DNA from: Streptococcus cuniculi
Lineage (GTDB): Bacteria > Bacillota > Bacilli > Lactobacillales > Streptococcaceae
NCBI RefSeq assembly: GCF_004570575.1
Contig: NZ_SPPD01000001.1
Location: forward strand, 62,001 to 126,000
Length of the DNA: 64,000 nt
Reading direction: 5' to 3'
The translations under genes and the position numbers were made by a program. Positions 11,655 through 19,782 of the stretch are shown here, one piece after another; positions within the stretch are counted from its first letter, which is position 1; the number at the start of each line of letters is the position of its first letter. A model generated the notes under the pieces. It was not told the DNA's origin. It saw nothing but the letters and a program-made list of their open reading frames with translations, and did not search any database.

Positions 11655-11808
11655 CCTAAAGGAATTCTCAGCTGTAATTGACTAAAGCCGAAACATCTGC
11701 CTATCCCTAAAGGGATTCTCAGCTGTAATCGGCTAAAGCCGAAACATCTGCCTATCCACTAAAGGGATTCTCAGCTGTAATCGGCTAAAGCCGAAACAGC
11801 TGCCTATC
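11655..11808. repeat. 51-52-bp tandem repeat, three units
   Basis: Units start at about 11655, 11706 and 11757. Each carries CTAAAGG(G/A)ATTCTCAGCTG, then a hairpin TCGGC-TAAA-GCCGA (decayed in the first unit), then AAACATCTGCCTAT. Units 2 and 3 are nearly identical. No ORF spans the array. It starts 23 bases after the stop of the uncharacterised gene and contains no clear terminator. Confidence 0.8.
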
Positions 11809-11840
11809 TTTTTCACACAGTGCTTAGCTCGAACACAATT
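11807..11840. repeat. Dispersed 34-bp repeat, copy 1
   Basis: Begins TCTTTTTCACACAGTGCTTA and continues with a CGAA/CAATT tail. A second copy about 1 kb away, at 12860-12893, has its first 21 bases identical. Its function is unknown. Confidence 0.6.
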
Positions 11841-11892
11841 CCGCATGATGCAAAAGCTCGTTGACACGAGTTACACTCATTTTATTTCCAAC

Positions 11893-11919
11893 CTCCAATA
11901 GTCTTCCAGACTATTGGAG
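11893..11919. repeat. Perfect 12-bp hairpin with triloop
   Basis: CTCCAATAGTCT, loop TCC, AGACTATTGGAG. Perfect arms and no T run on either side, so it is unlikely to be a terminator; one of several short-loop hairpins in this gap. Confidence 0.75.
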
Positions 11920-11952
11920 CGAGTACTAAAGGTAAACGAAAAGATTGTCTAT

Positions 11953-11990
11953 AACAAGAAAAAGCCGAGCTGTCTCGGCTTTTTCTTGTT
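11953..11990. terminator. Bidirectional terminator, 17-bp perfect stem
   Basis: AACAAGAAAAAGCCGAG, loop CTGT, CTCGGCTTTTTCTTGTT. Both strands end in a T-rich tract. It is the first clear terminator after the gene ending at 11631 and also lies downstream of the minus-strand DUF1827 gene. Confidence 0.8.
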
Positions 11991-12063
11991 TGTAGAACGT
12001 TGATAAATCAACAGTCTATCCAAAGAAGCTAGCGAAGGTTTCTTCGTTAGCTCTATTTTCAAT

Positions 12064-12141
12064 CGTTCACAATTCTCACTTGTGAACGCAAGCCAGCTTG
12101 CGGTGGTGGGGCTAAAATAATCCAGTGGATTATTTTAGCCC
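12064..12141. repeat. Cluster of three adjoining perfect hairpins
   Basis: CGTTCACAA/TTGTGAACG (12064-12088), CGCAAGC/GCTTGCG (12087-12102, sharing two bases with the first) and a 15-bp stem GGGCTAAAATAATCC-AGT-GGATTATTTTAGCCC (12109-12141). None has a T run. The last has the CC-AGT-GG triloop seen at several other sites in the window. The whole stretch 11632-12213 has no gene. Confidence 0.75.
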
Positions 12142-12213
12142 GAACTTAGAAACAACGGAGTGAGGATAATTGATTTCTTTGAAATCACGATTTTGGTCCT
12201 ACTTCCGTTCATC

Positions 12214-12516
12214 TTATTTCACAATCGGAATGGACATTTCAATTAAGCGGTCGGTATGAATGGTTTGGATGGCTGCTTGATTGATGATGGTTGTATCAAT
12301 TTTACGCTTGAGGAAAAAATCACGAATCTGCTCAAGTTCTGATAGTTGAACAGCACGGTATTTGTTGCTAATTAAGAGTTCATAGTGAAGCGGAGCCTGC
12401 GTAAAAATAACGTCTGTATTTCCAGCAGAATAGGTCTCCACCAGAAAGGCATCTGTATTGGCTAATTGGTTTTGCACGAGTTGTGCTTGGCTGTTTGTCG
12501 TGTTGATAATCTTCAT
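12214..12516 (-). CDS. DUF1827 family protein
   Basis: A 100-residue cytoplasmic protein of unknown function. Sequence features include MKIINTTNSQAQLVQNQLANTD at the start and DFFLKRKIDTTIINQAAIQTIHTDRLIEMSIPIVK at the end, which match the small streptococcal/lactobacillar DUF1827 family as I recall it. On the minus strand a TATAAT (complement 12545-12550) and a GGAGGTC ribosome site lie just upstream, so it has its own promoter. No signal peptide or catalytic motif is visible. Confidence 0.75.
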   Translation of the reverse strand: MKIINTTNSQAQLVQNQLANTDAFLVETYSAGNTDVIFTQAPLHYELLISNKYRAVQLSELEQIRDFFLKRKIDTTIINQAAIQTIHTDRLIEMSIPIVK

Positions 12517-12550
12517 GATTGACCTCCAATCATTCTTTGCCTTTATTATA

Positions 12551-12938
12551 GCACTCTGAGGGGTATTTGACTAGCCTTATCCTCAAAAAATAAGTGCAAT
12601 CTTTGCCCAGAGCCTTGTCCTCAATAAAAATCAAAAGTAGACTAGTTCAAAAGGTATGGTATCCCTTTTGAGGTGAGAAATAGAGCTAGCAAAGCTAGCC
12701 CCTTTGAAAGTGAAGGTAGAACACTGTTCCTTTCTGCCTTCAAGGGAACAGGCTGAAAACCTCCACTGGAGATTTTCACTCATTAAGATATGAGAGCGTT
12801 AAAAGCACAAGGTGAAAATAGGAAATTGAAGCAGATTGTCTAGCAACCAATGAAATTTGTCTTTTTCACACAGTGCTTAGATCGAATTCAATTTATCAAG
12901 CTGAGTTGACGAGGTATTTGTTTGATTTTTGAAGAGTA
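12551..12938. other. Gene-free 0.4 kb with short hairpins
   Basis: No ORF with a ribosome site was found. It holds the second copy of the 34-bp dispersed repeat (12860-12893) and a hairpin GAAAACCTCC-ACT-GGAGATTTTC (12755-12777) with one mismatch, the inverse complement of the CC-AGT-GG triloop type. The rest shows no structure I can interpret. Confidence 0.6.
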
Positions 12939-13391
12939 TTACTCCTCTTTGTGGGCTAATTTCCACTGTTCAATCCCCCACTTGTGGCTACCCCGCTTGA
13001 GCTTGTCAATAGCAGTATCAATGTCAAACCAAGCGAGGTGGTTAAAGTCCTCAAGCGGCTTTCCAACTTCTTGGTAGCTGACTACTTCGTAGATATAGGC
13101 AGGGTTGTAGTAGTGGGTATCACGATGACGGGAGTAGAAGTATTCATCTGCCTGACCGTAATAGTCTCCAATTTCTGCTGTAAAGCCCAGTTCTTCCCGT
13201 AATTCTCGCTCAAGCGCGGTCAAGTGGTTTTCCCCAGCCTCGATTTCTCCACCGGGGAGAAACCAAGCGCCGTTGGGGGCCTGGACGAGAATGATTTGCT
13301 CTTTTTTTGCATTAGGAATGACGGCGTAGACGCCGTAGCGATGTTGGTAGCTAATGCCTGTTTCTTTTGTACCGAATGTTGCCTGTGTCAT
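12939..13391 (-). CDS. NUDIX hydrolase
   Basis: Pyrophosphohydrolase of the NUDIX superfamily (150 residues); the specific nucleotide or metabolite substrate is not evident. The NUDIX box is complete: GEIEAGENHLTALERELREELGF fits GX5EX7REUXEEXGU at about residues 50-72. The protein starts MTQATFGTKETGISYQHRYGVYAVIP. It lies 57 bases downstream of clpE's position on the other side of a small gap and shares its strand; no shared function is implied. Confidence 0.88.
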   Translation of the reverse strand: MTQATFGTKETGISYQHRYGVYAVIPNAKKEQIILVQAPNGAWFLPGGEIEAGENHLTALERELREELGFTAEIGDYYGQADEYFYSRHRDTHYYNPAYIYEVVSYQEVGKPLEDFNHLAWFDIDTAIDKLKRGSHKWGIEQWKLAHKEE

Positions 13392-13448
13392 GGTGTTTCC
13401 TCAAGAATGATTTTTTTCATTATAGCATAAGTAGAGGAAAAAGAAAGC

Positions 13449-15662
13449 CTATTTTGCTTTGATTGCGATTCCCCCCTTGCTGGTGAGGACAGCGCGCAGG
13501 TTCTTTTCTTCTGGGTGTTCCAAATAGAAGTCGGTCAGCGGATCTTCAATGTATTCTTGAATGGTTCTGCGGAGTGGACGCGCGCCCATTTTTGGATCGT
13601 ATCCAAGGTCAACCAGCTTTTCCTTGACCTTGTCGGTCACATGGAGGGCTAGCCCTGTTGTTTCCAAACGCTTGTTGACATCAAGGAGCATAAGATCCAC
13701 GATATGGAGGAGATTTTCCTTGCTGAGGGCGTGGAATTCGATAATCCCGTCAAAGCGGTTCATAAATTCCGGACTGAAGAAGTTGCTGAGTTGACCGAGG
13801 ACAGATTGCGTGCGCCCTTCCAAGGCAGCGCCGAAGCCTACACTAGCTTCTACCTTACCTGTACCAGCGTTTGAGGTCATGATAATAATCGTATCTTTGA
13901 AGCTGACGGTACGCCCCTGTCCGTCTGTCAAGCGACCGTCATCAAGGACTTGGAGGAACATGTGCATGACATCAGGATGTGCCTTTTCAATCTCGTCCAG
14001 TAGGATAAGGGAGTAAGGATTGCGGCGGACCTTTTCAGTCAATTGCCCAGCCTCCTCGTAGCCAACGTAGCCCGGAGGCGCTCCGACTAATTTGGCAACT
14101 GCATGTTTTTCCATATACTCGGACATATCAAAGCGAATCATGCTATCGGCAGAGCCAAAGAGTTCAATGGCAAGTTGTTTTGAAAGCTCGGTTTTTCCGA
14201 CCCCTGTTGGTCCAACGAAGAGGAAACTTCCAATTGGACGGTTCGGTGCTCCGAGTCCGACTCGATTGCGGCGAATGGCTTTGGCAATTTTATCAACAGC
14301 GTCATCTTGTCCGATGACATGGGCTTTGAGGTCACTGGCTAGGTTGATCAACTGTGACTGTTCTTTTTCTTTCAGCTCACCGACAGGAATATTGGTTTTT
14401 TGCTCAATAATGGCTTCAATTTCTTTTTCCGTAATGACGGGAATGTCCTCTTCGCTAATCGTTGCCTTTTGTATTTCCTTGTATTTAGCGATTTGGTCGC
14501 GGTAGTAGGCTGCTTTTTCAAAGTCCTCATCACGAGTGGCTTGAGCCTTACGATTCTCCGCATCAATCAAGCGTTGGTCAATTTCCTTCGGATCAACGAA
14601 ATTCAAGGTCAAATTCATCTTAGAGCCGGCTTCATCTAGTAAATCGATGGCCTTATCTGGTAAGAAGCGGTCTTGGATGTAGCGGTTTGACAAAATCGCA
14701 GCTGCTTCAATGGCTTCATTGGTGTACTTGACATGATGATAGTCTTGGTACTTGCTTTGAATCCCTTTTAAAATGGTAATCGTTTCATCAACACTCGGCT
14801 CATCGACCTCGACAGGCTGCATGCGACGTTCCAAGGCAGCATCTTTTTCGATGATGCGGTACTCGTTGAGCGTGGTAGCTCCGACCAGCTGCATCTCGCC
14901 ACGAGCAAGGGCAGGTTTCAAGATATTACCTGCATCCATATTGCCGTCACCAGCAGATCCAGCCCCGACAATCTCATGAATTTCATCAATGAAGAGAATG
15001 ATTTCCTTGCGATTGCGGATTTCTTCCATTAGCTTCTGCATGCGCTCTTCAAATTGCCCGCGAATCCCTGTTCCTTGAACAAGGCTGACAACATCAAGGC
15101 GGATGACTTCACGGTTCTGGAGTTTTTGTGGAACGTTACCGTCTACGATTTTTTGAGCCAGACCTTCCACAACGGCTGTTTTTCCGACCCCAGGCTCACC
15201 GATGAGGACAGGATTGTTCTTGGTTCTGCGGTTGAGAATTTCAATGACGCGCTTGATTTCCTCATCACGACCGATGACAGGGTCAATATCTCCACGGCGG
15301 GCAATGTCCGTCACGTTAATGCCAAATTCCTCCAGCAATCCTGTTGGCTGTTGTGGGGGAGGAGTAGCACCGCCATTGTTGCCACGATTGCCACCCCCTG
15401 CCTGAGTAGGCGGGGTTTGATGACGCGGTTTCCCAGCAGGAGTGTGTCCGGGAATGCCTCCAATGTTGTTGAAAAATTCGCTGAACGGGTCCATATTATT
15501 TGGATTGGCAAGGTCTCCCAATCCTTTTAAGATAGCATTGTTAGGGTCTGTTTTCATGATTTGGTAGCAGTTGTGGCAGAGGTCTACCTGTTGTTGTTTT
15601 CCATTAAGATTTGTATAAAGATGAATGGTTGCATCATTGATATTACAGTTATGACAAAGCAT
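13449..15662 (-). CDS. clpE: ATP-dependent Clp protease ATPase ClpE
   Basis: HSP100 unfoldase of the ClpE subgroup (737 residues) that feeds substrates to ClpP under heat and protein-folding stress. The N-terminus has the ClpE zinc finger CHNC...CHNC (residues 3-6 and 29-32), then a Gly/Pro/Asn-rich linker (70-105), the first AAA domain with Walker A GEPGVGKT (155-162), a UVR motif ([16 protein letters not shown]), and the second AAA domain with GPTGVGKT. I place the start at ATG 15662 because AGAGGA lies 6 bases upstream; TTG 15668 is in frame but overlaps that spacing. A CtsR box overlaps the promoter. Confidence 0.95.
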   Translation of the reverse strand: MLCHNCNINDATIHLYTNLNGKQQQVDLCHNCYQIMKTDPNNAILKGLGDLANPNNMDPFSEFFNNIGGIPGHTPAGKPRHQTPPTQAGGGNRGNNGGATPPPQQPTGLLEEFGINVTDIARRGDIDPVIGRDEEIKRVIEILNRRTKNNPVLIGEPGVGKTAVVEGLAQKIVDGNVPQKLQNREVIRLDVVSLVQGTGIRGQFEERMQKLMEEIRNRKEIILFIDEIHEIVGAGSAGDGNMDAGNILKPALARGEMQLVGATTLNEYRIIEKDAALERRMQPVEVDEPSVDETITILKGIQSKYQDYHHVKYTNEAIEAAAILSNRYIQDRFLPDKAIDLLDEAGSKMNLTLNFVDPKEIDQRLIDAENRKAQATRDEDFEKAAYYRDQIAKYKEIQKATISEEDIPVITEKEIEAIIEQKTNIPVGELKEKEQSQLINLASDLKAHVIGQDDAVDKIAKAIRRNRVGLGAPNRPIGSFLFVGPTGVGKTELSKQLAIELFGSADSMIRFDMSEYMEKHAVAKLVGAPPGYVGYEEAGQLTEKVRRNPYSLILLDEIEKAHPDVMHMFLQVLDDGRLTDGQGRTVSFKDTIIIMTSNAGTGKVEASVGFGAALEGRTQSVLGQLSNFFSPEFMNRFDGIIEFHALSKENLLHIVDLMLLDVNKRLETTGLALHVTDKVKEKLVDLGYDPKMGARPLRRTIQEYIEDPLTDFYLEHPEEKNLRAVLTSKGGIAIKAK

Positions 15663-15752
15663 GGGCAATCCTCTTTTCTATCGAACTATAGGTCTTTATT
15701 GGTTTTGGACATTCTCTACATCACTTATTGTTCTGCTAAAGGATGGCCAAAT

Positions 15753-15769
15753 AGTCAATAAAGGTCAGA
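15753..15769 (-). promoter_or_regulatory. CtsR operator of clpE
   Basis: AGTCAAT-AAA-GGTCAGA on the plus strand fits the CtsR heptad pair RGTCAAA-NAN-RGTCAAA with two mismatches. It lies just downstream of the clpE -10 box, where a bound repressor would block transcription. CtsR control of clp genes is established in streptococci. Confidence 0.75.
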
Positions 15770-15778
15770 TATAAGTTT

Positions 15779-15806
15779 ATTATAACAAGATTTAGCTAAA
15801 TTGCAA
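15779..15806 (-). promoter_or_regulatory. clpE promoter
   Basis: On the minus strand: -35 TTGCAA (complement of 15801-15806), 16-base spacer, -10 TATAAT (complement of 15779-15784). The predicted transcription start is about 15772, at the edge of the CtsR site. Confidence 0.75.
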
Positions 15807-15844
15807 GAATCTGCTACCTAAATCGAACAGAAGAAGGAGGAAAG

Positions 15845-15964
15845 ATGATGAGGGAATCAGTAGAAAGCAGAAGAAAAATGGATAAATCAAGACTTTTTAC
15901 AGGAAATATGGTAGAATACTTCTATAATAAGAAATTAGGAGAAGTGATATGGAATCACATTTAG
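15845..15964 (+). CDS. Possible small ORF (39 codons) before ykuJ
   Basis: ATGATGAGGGAATCAG... reads 39 codons and ends inside the start of ykuJ (16-base overlap). It has an unusually strong ribosome site, AGGAGG at 15835-15840. The predicted peptide begins MMRESVESRRKMDKSRLFTG and has no known motif. The extended -10 (TGGTAGAAT) that probably serves ykuJ lies inside it. It could be a real leader peptide or a chance frame; I cannot decide. Confidence 0.25.
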   Translation: MMRESVESRRKMDKSRLFTGNMVEYFYNKKLGEVIWNHI

Positions 15965-16179
15965 TGCGAATTATTAACCGTTTGGAAGCGATGGCGACTG
16001 ACGGTGGAACCTTAAAACGTAATTTTGAGCGTGACGGTGTTGTCGTTGCGGAGGTTGCTTATAGCTTCGATGAGGAAAACGGTTCTGTCTTTACGCTTCG
16101 CGATGTTCAAGCGCGTGAGACATACACATTTGACAGTATTGACTTGATTGCAATGGAAATTTATGAATTATTGTACTAA
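15949..16179 (+). CDS. YkuJ/DUF1797 family protein
   Basis: Small acidic protein of 76 residues. The sequence ESHLVRIINRLEAMATDGGTLKRNFERDGVVVAEVAYSFDEENGSVFTLRD fits the DUF1797 (Bacillus YkuJ) family, a small alpha-beta fold of unknown function. The ribosome site is TTAGGAGAAGTG, 6 bases before ATG. A terminator follows at once, so it is a single-gene unit. Confidence 0.82.
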   Translation: MESHLVRIINRLEAMATDGGTLKRNFERDGVVVAEVAYSFDEENGSVFTLRDVQARETYTFDSIDLIAMEIYELLY

Positions 16180-16194
16180 TTCTGACTAAGAATG

Positions 16195-16218
16195 AAAAAG
16201 CACTTCGGTGCTTTTTTT
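16195..16218 (+). terminator. Intrinsic terminator after ykuJ
   Basis: AAAAAGCAC-TTCG-GTGCTTTTTTT: UUCG tetraloop hairpin followed by a T run. Confidence 0.92.
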
Positions 16219-16244
16219 ATGGATTGAATATTTAGTCGAAGTTG

Positions 16245-16273
16245 TTGTATTTTTATTCGATAAATGATATAAT
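16245..16273 (+). promoter_or_regulatory. Promoter of the amino-acid ABC transporter
   Basis: -35 TTGTAT (16245-16250), 17-base spacer, -10 TATAAT (16268-16273), 33 bases before the permease start. Confidence 0.7.
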
Positions 16274-16305
16274 ACTGAGCAGACAGTTTGGAAAGAGGTA
16301 AACAA

Positions 16306-16995
16306 ATGGATTTTTCATTCCTTCCTAAATATTGGGATTATTTTAACTATGGAGAGATTGTAACCCTGATGATTGCAGCTTTGGTGGTCTTCTTTGGTAG
16401 TATTTTAGGGCTCATTTTGGCTTTTGCCCAACGCAGCAAATTCCGCCCCTTAGCTTGGTTGGCCAACATCTATGTTTGGATTTTCCGCGGAACGCCCATG
16501 GTGGTGCAAATCATGATTGCCTTTGCAGTCATGAATATTACAGCACCGACCTTTGAGTTGGGGATTTTATCTGTAGATCTGTCTCGCTTGTTGCCAGGGA
16601 TTATCGTGATTTCGATGAACAGCGGTGCCTACGTGTCTGAGACTGTACGAGCAGGAATTAATGCTGTACCAAAAGGACAGCTAGAAGCAGCATACTCCCT
16701 CGGGATTCGTCCTTTTGAAGCCATGAAATCCGTCATCATGCCACAGGCTGTGAAAAATATCTTGCCAGCCTTGGGAAATGAGTTTGTGACCATTTTGAAA
16801 GATAGTTCACTCTTATCTACCATTGGTGTCATCGAGCTTTGGAACAGTGCAACGACCGTTGCGTCAACGACTTACTTGACCTTGAGCCCTCTCTTGTTTG
16901 CAGCGGCTTATTATTTGGTCATGACCAGCGTCTTGACCTTAGCGATTCAGGCATTTGAGAAACGGTTGAGCAAAGGAGGACAGGCACATGCGTGA
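16306..16995 (+). CDS. Polar amino-acid ABC transporter permease
   Basis: His/Glu/Gln/Arg/opine-type permease (229 residues) with several membrane segments and the EAA-type coupling loop [44 protein letters not shown], which contacts the ATPase. I use ATG 16306, preceded by AGAGGTAAACAA, rather than the upstream in-frame TTG. It overlaps the ATPase gene by 8 bases. No substrate-binding protein gene is adjacent, so one must be encoded elsewhere; the substrate cannot be named. Confidence 0.9.
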   Translation: MDFSFLPKYWDYFNYGEIVTLMIAALVVFFGSILGLILAFAQRSKFRPLAWLANIYVWIFRGTPMVVQIMIAFAVMNITAPTFELGILSVDLSRLLPGIIVISMNSGAYVSETVRAGINAVPKGQLEAAYSLGIRPFEAMKSVIMPQAVKNILPALGNEFVTILKDSSLLSTIGVIELWNSATTVASTTYLTLSPLLFAAAYYLVMTSVLTLAIQAFEKRLSKGGQAHA

Positions 16996-17722
16996 GACCA
17001 TTATTTCGATTAAAAATCTTCATAAATCATTCGGCAAAAATGAGGTCTTAAAGGGAATTGATCTCGAGATTGAAAAGGGACAGGTGGTTGTGATTATCGG
17101 ACCGTCTGGTAGTGGCAAGTCAACCTTCTTGCGCACCATGAACTTGCTTGAAGTACCGACCAAGGGGACGGTGACTTTTGAGGGCGTCGATATTACCGAT
17201 AAGTCAAATGATATTTTCAAAATGCGAGAAAAAATGGGTATGGTCTTTCAGCAATTCAATCTTTTCCCCAACATGTCAGTCTTAGACAATATCACCTTGT
17301 CACCGATTAAGACCAAGGGATTGGAAAAGAGTGAGGCAGAGAAAATCGCCTATGATCTGCTTGAGAAAGTGGGCTTGCCAGACAAGGCGCATGCTTATCC
17401 GCAGAGCTTATCAGGTGGTCAGCAGCAGCGGATTGCCATTGCGCGTGGTCTTGCCATGGATCCAGATGTGTTGCTCTTTGATGAGCCGACCTCTGCTCTT
17501 GATCCAGAAATGGTTGGTGAGGTGCTAGGGGTCATGCAGGATTTGGCCAAGTCGGGGATGACCATGGTCATTGTGACGCATGAAATGGGCTTTGCGCGGG
17601 AGGTAGCTGACCGCGTCATCTTTATGGACGGTGGTGTTGTCGTAGAAGATGGCACACCGCAGCAGGTCTTTGAAGAAACTCAAGAGGAAAGAACCAAAAA
17701 TTTCTTGTCGAAGGTATTATAA
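16988..17722 (+). CDS. Polar amino-acid ABC transporter ATPase
   Basis: GlnQ-type ATPase (244 residues) energising the permease encoded just upstream. Motifs: Walker [10 protein letters not shown] (about 38-46), Q-loop [13 protein letters not shown], signature LSGGQQQR, Walker [16 protein letters not shown], and H-loop VTHEMGFA. Length and motifs are normal. It ends in a hairpin terminator about 6 bases after the stop, closing a two-gene operon. Confidence 0.94.
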   Translation: MRETIISIKNLHKSFGKNEVLKGIDLEIEKGQVVVIIGPSGSGKSTFLRTMNLLEVPTKGTVTFEGVDITDKSNDIFKMREKMGMVFQQFNLFPNMSVLDNITLSPIKTKGLEKSEAEKIAYDLLEKVGLPDKAHAYPQSLSGGQQQRIAIARGLAMDPDVLLFDEPTSALDPEMVGEVLGVMQDLAKSGMTMVIVTHEMGFAREVADRVIFMDGGVVVEDGTPQQVFEETQEERTKNFLSKVL

Positions 17723-17727
17723 AAATA

Positions 17728-17755
17728 ACTGCTGGATTTGTTCAGCGGTTTTGTT
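17728..17755 (+). terminator. Terminator after the ABC transporter
   Basis: ACTGCTG, loop GATTTGTT, CAGCGGT followed by TTTTGTTT. The stem has one T-G pair and the T run is interrupted, so it may be partial. Confidence 0.6.
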
Positions 17756-17814
17756 TATAATAACGAACGATTGGCGTCGAAAAGAAAAAATTTCTAGGAG
17801 CAGGGCTGAGATTT

Positions 17815-17823
17815 TGGTATAAT
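17815..17823 (+). promoter_or_regulatory. Extended -10 promoter of folD
   Basis: TGGTATAAT ends 24 bases before the folD start; a -35 is not evident. Confidence 0.6.
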
Positions 17824-17847
17824 GGAAAAAACATAAAGGAGATGAGC

Positions 17848-18714
17848 ATGGCACGAATGGATGGAAAAGCCTTGGCAGAAAAAATGCAGGGACAGTTGGC
17901 AGAAAAAACAGCAATCCTAAAAGAAAAGACCAGTGTGGAGCCAGGGCTTGTGGTGATTTTAGTTGGGGACAATTCTGCTAGTCAGGTCTATGTCCGCAAC
18001 AAGGAACGTTCAGCTCTAGCGGCAGGTTTTCGCAGTGAAGTGATTCGCTTGACTGAAACAACAACACAAGAAGAGCTGCTCACGGTGATTGAGCGCTATA
18101 ATCAGGATGTGGCTTGGCACGGCATTTTAGTTCAGCTCCCCTTACCCGTGCATATCGATGAAGAAGCAATCCTACTTGCAATCGATCCAAATAAAGATGT
18201 AGATGGCTTTCATCCTATGAATATGGGGAAATTCTGGAGTGGACATCCTGTCATGATTCCTTCGACCCCAGCAGGAATTATGGAGCTTCTACGTGAATAT
18301 GATATCAATCCAGAAGGTAAAAAAGCTGTTGTGATTGGTCGTAGTAATATTGTTGGAAAGCCCATGGCTCAATTGTTGCTGGATGCCAATGCGACGGTGA
18401 CCATTGCTCATTCGCGGACAGAGAACCTACCAGATCTTGCTCGAGAAGCGGATATTTTAGTGGTGGCTATCGGGCGTGGGCACTTTGTGACTAAGGATTT
18501 TGTCAAAGAAGGTGCCGTAGTCATAGATGTTGGCATGAACCGAGATGAGAATGGGAAGTTGATTGGCGATGTGGCCTTTGATGAGGTAAATGAAATCGCC
18601 AGTCATATCACACCTGTTCCCGGAGGTGTAGGCCCAATGACCATTACCATGCTTATGGAACAAACCTATCACGCCTGCAAAAGATTTCTCGATACGCAAG
18701 CAAATCAGTCCTAA
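17848..18714 (+). CDS. folD: FolD, methylene-THF dehydrogenase/cyclohydrolase
   Basis: Bifunctional enzyme of one-carbon metabolism (5,10-methylene-THF dehydrogenase, NADP-dependent, and methenyl-THF cyclohydrolase); 288 residues. The catalytic Tyr-Lys region [12 protein letters not shown] and the signature [16 protein letters not shown] are present, as is the nucleotide-binding stretch [25 protein letters not shown] (17835-17841) is followed at once by ATG 17842 and, 6 bases on, by ATG 17848; the second has proper spacing and I choose it. Single-gene unit with promoter and terminator. Confidence 0.95.
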   Translation: MARMDGKALAEKMQGQLAEKTAILKEKTSVEPGLVVILVGDNSASQVYVRNKERSALAAGFRSEVIRLTETTTQEELLTVIERYNQDVAWHGILVQLPLPVHIDEEAILLAIDPNKDVDGFHPMNMGKFWSGHPVMIPSTPAGIMELLREYDINPEGKKAVVIGRSNIVGKPMAQLLLDANATVTIAHSRTENLPDLAREADILVVAIGRGHFVTKDFVKEGAVVIDVGMNRDENGKLIGDVAFDEVNEIASHITPVPGGVGPMTITMLMEQTYHACKRFLDTQANQS

Positions 18715-18780
18715 GACCGATGTTGGAAAACTAGGAATAGGATACACTATGATTAATCCTAAATATTTTTCATAATCTCC

Positions 18781-18820
18781 AAAAAACCAATCAGCTTTTT
18801 CAAGGGCTGGTTGGTTTTTT
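18781..18820 (+). terminator. Terminator after folD
   Basis: AAAACCAATCAGC, loop, GCTGGTTGGTTTTTT: 11-bp stem with one T-G pair and a T run. Confidence 0.88.
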
Positions 18821-18856
18821 CTATGATGAGTGAGACAGCACAACTCTAAAATATGA

Positions 18857-18958
18857 ATTGAATGCGTCCGTTGTATAAACTGCTTCCAAAACAATTATCC
18901 TTATTTTGATGATGTTGCTTTCGTTTTAGAGCGATACAGTTTTACCTACTTCCAATCA
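18857..18958 (+). CRISPR. Possible vestigial type II-A CRISPR repeats (two, decayed)
   Basis: A 36-base stretch at 18923-18958 starts GTTTTAGAGC, exactly like streptococcal type II-A repeats, and matches the published S. pyogenes-type repeat at about two thirds of positions. A second 36-base stretch ending at 18892 finishes CTTCCAAAAC, like the 3' end of such repeats. Exactly 30 bases lie between them, the normal type II-A spacer length. The 3' half of the second repeat is degenerate, as in terminal repeats. No cas gene is in the window, and the 5' half of the first repeat is not recognisable. This is a remnant at best. Confidence 0.3.
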
Positions 18959-19004
18959 TCATGAGAAAAATTTGAAAAAAATCAGGAATTTTCAACCATA
19001 TTAC

Positions 19005-19033
19005 TTGACGCTACTACTTGCTTGCGTTATAAT
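19005..19033 (+). promoter_or_regulatory. Strong promoter in the folD-trmL gap
   Basis: TTGACG, 17-base spacer, TATAAT: nearly consensus housekeeping promoter, the best in this part of the window. Predicted start about 19040. Confidence 0.85.
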
Positions 19034-19039
19034 AGTAAT

Positions 19040-19147
19040 AAGATTTTCATTGATTTAAATCAAACCTGTTGTGATTTAAGTGAATGAAATCATCATTCAC
19101 CATGCTGTTTGCTGAGCTTGACTCCGGGCAGTGTGGCTATTTTTTTG
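19040..19147 (+). ncRNA. Candidate small RNA or structured trmL leader
   Basis: A transcript from the promoter at 19005-19033 would run about 108 bases to a terminator-like hairpin (CCATGCTG with CAGTGTGG, two G-T pairs, large loop) followed by seven T (19140-19146). Inside lie a 14-base palindrome TTGATTTAAATCAA (19050-19063) and a perfect hairpin GTGAATGA-AATCA-TCATTCAC (19080-19100). There is no ORF with a ribosome site. I do not recognise a known family. It could also be a leader acting on trmL, which starts 39 bases later. Confidence 0.5.
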
Positions 19148-19185
19148 CATTGAATGGATGACCTAAAAGAGTATGAGGAAAGCTG

Positions 19186-19728
19186 ATGAACATTGAAGAA
19201 TTATCGTACCAAGAAGTAAAATCTCGCAATCACGTGGTCTTGTTTGAACCGCAAATTCCACAAAATACAGGCAATATCGCGCGCACCTGTGCAGCAACCA
19301 ATAGTCCACTTCATATTATCAAGCCCATGGGCTTTCCCATTGATGATCGCAAGATGAAACGGGCAGGTTTGGACTATTGGGATAAGCTTGATGTCCGTTT
19401 TTATGATAGCTTGGACGACTTCATGGCTCAGGTCGAAGAAGGTAAGGTGCATCTGATTTCCAAGTTTGCCTCCAAGATCTATTCGGATGAGGCGTATGAT
19501 GATGGTTGTCACCATTACTTTATCTTTGGGCGTGAAGACAAGGGGCTGCCAGAAGAGTTTATGCGACGTCATCCTGAAAAAGCGCTACGAATTCCGATGA
19601 ATGACGAGCATGTCCGCAGTCTCAATGTCTCGAATACTGTCTGTATGATTGTCTATGAGGCCTTGCGCCAGCAAGCATTTGCAGGCTTGGAGTTAGTCCA
19701 CCAATATGAGGCGGATAAGTTGAAATAA
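19186..19728 (+). CDS. trmL: TrmL, tRNA (cytidine/uridine-2'-O-)-methyltransferase
   Basis: SPOUT-family methyltransferase (180 residues) that 2'-O-methylates the wobble base 34 of tRNA-Leu isoacceptors in known cases. SPOUT motifs: [22 protein letters not shown] near the start, [15 protein letters not shown] and [14 protein letters not shown] in the middle, and the knot-forming [27 protein letters not shown]. Length is about 20 residues longer than the minimal family form at both ends. Single gene; a terminator follows. Confidence 0.9.
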   Translation: MNIEELSYQEVKSRNHVVLFEPQIPQNTGNIARTCAATNSPLHIIKPMGFPIDDRKMKRAGLDYWDKLDVRFYDSLDDFMAQVEEGKVHLISKFASKIYSDEAYDDGCHHYFIFGREDKGLPEEFMRRHPEKALRIPMNDEHVRSLNVSNTVCMIVYEALRQQAFAGLELVHQYEADKLK

Positions 19729-19757
19729 GAAGAGCGTAAGCGGATGCTTATAGCAGG

Positions 19758-19782
19758 AGACTTGCATCAGCAAGTCTTTTTT
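19758..19782 (+). terminator. Terminator after trmL
   Basis: AGACTTGC-ATCA-GCAAGTCT followed by TTTTT. Confidence 0.92.

Noticed and set aside
14092-14505. Plus-strand frames inside clpE
   Set aside because: They are shadows of the conserved AAA domains on the minus strand and contain no family motifs.
18457-18894. Minus-strand frame of 145 codons over the folD end and the folD-trmL gap
   Set aside because: It crosses the folD terminator and contains no domain; the candidate CRISPR-like and small RNA signals lie outside or antisense to it.
19040-19147. CiaR-dependent csRNA
   Set aside because: The TTTAAG-N5-TTTAAG direct repeat required at the promoter is absent; only a single GATTTAAG is present downstream of the start.
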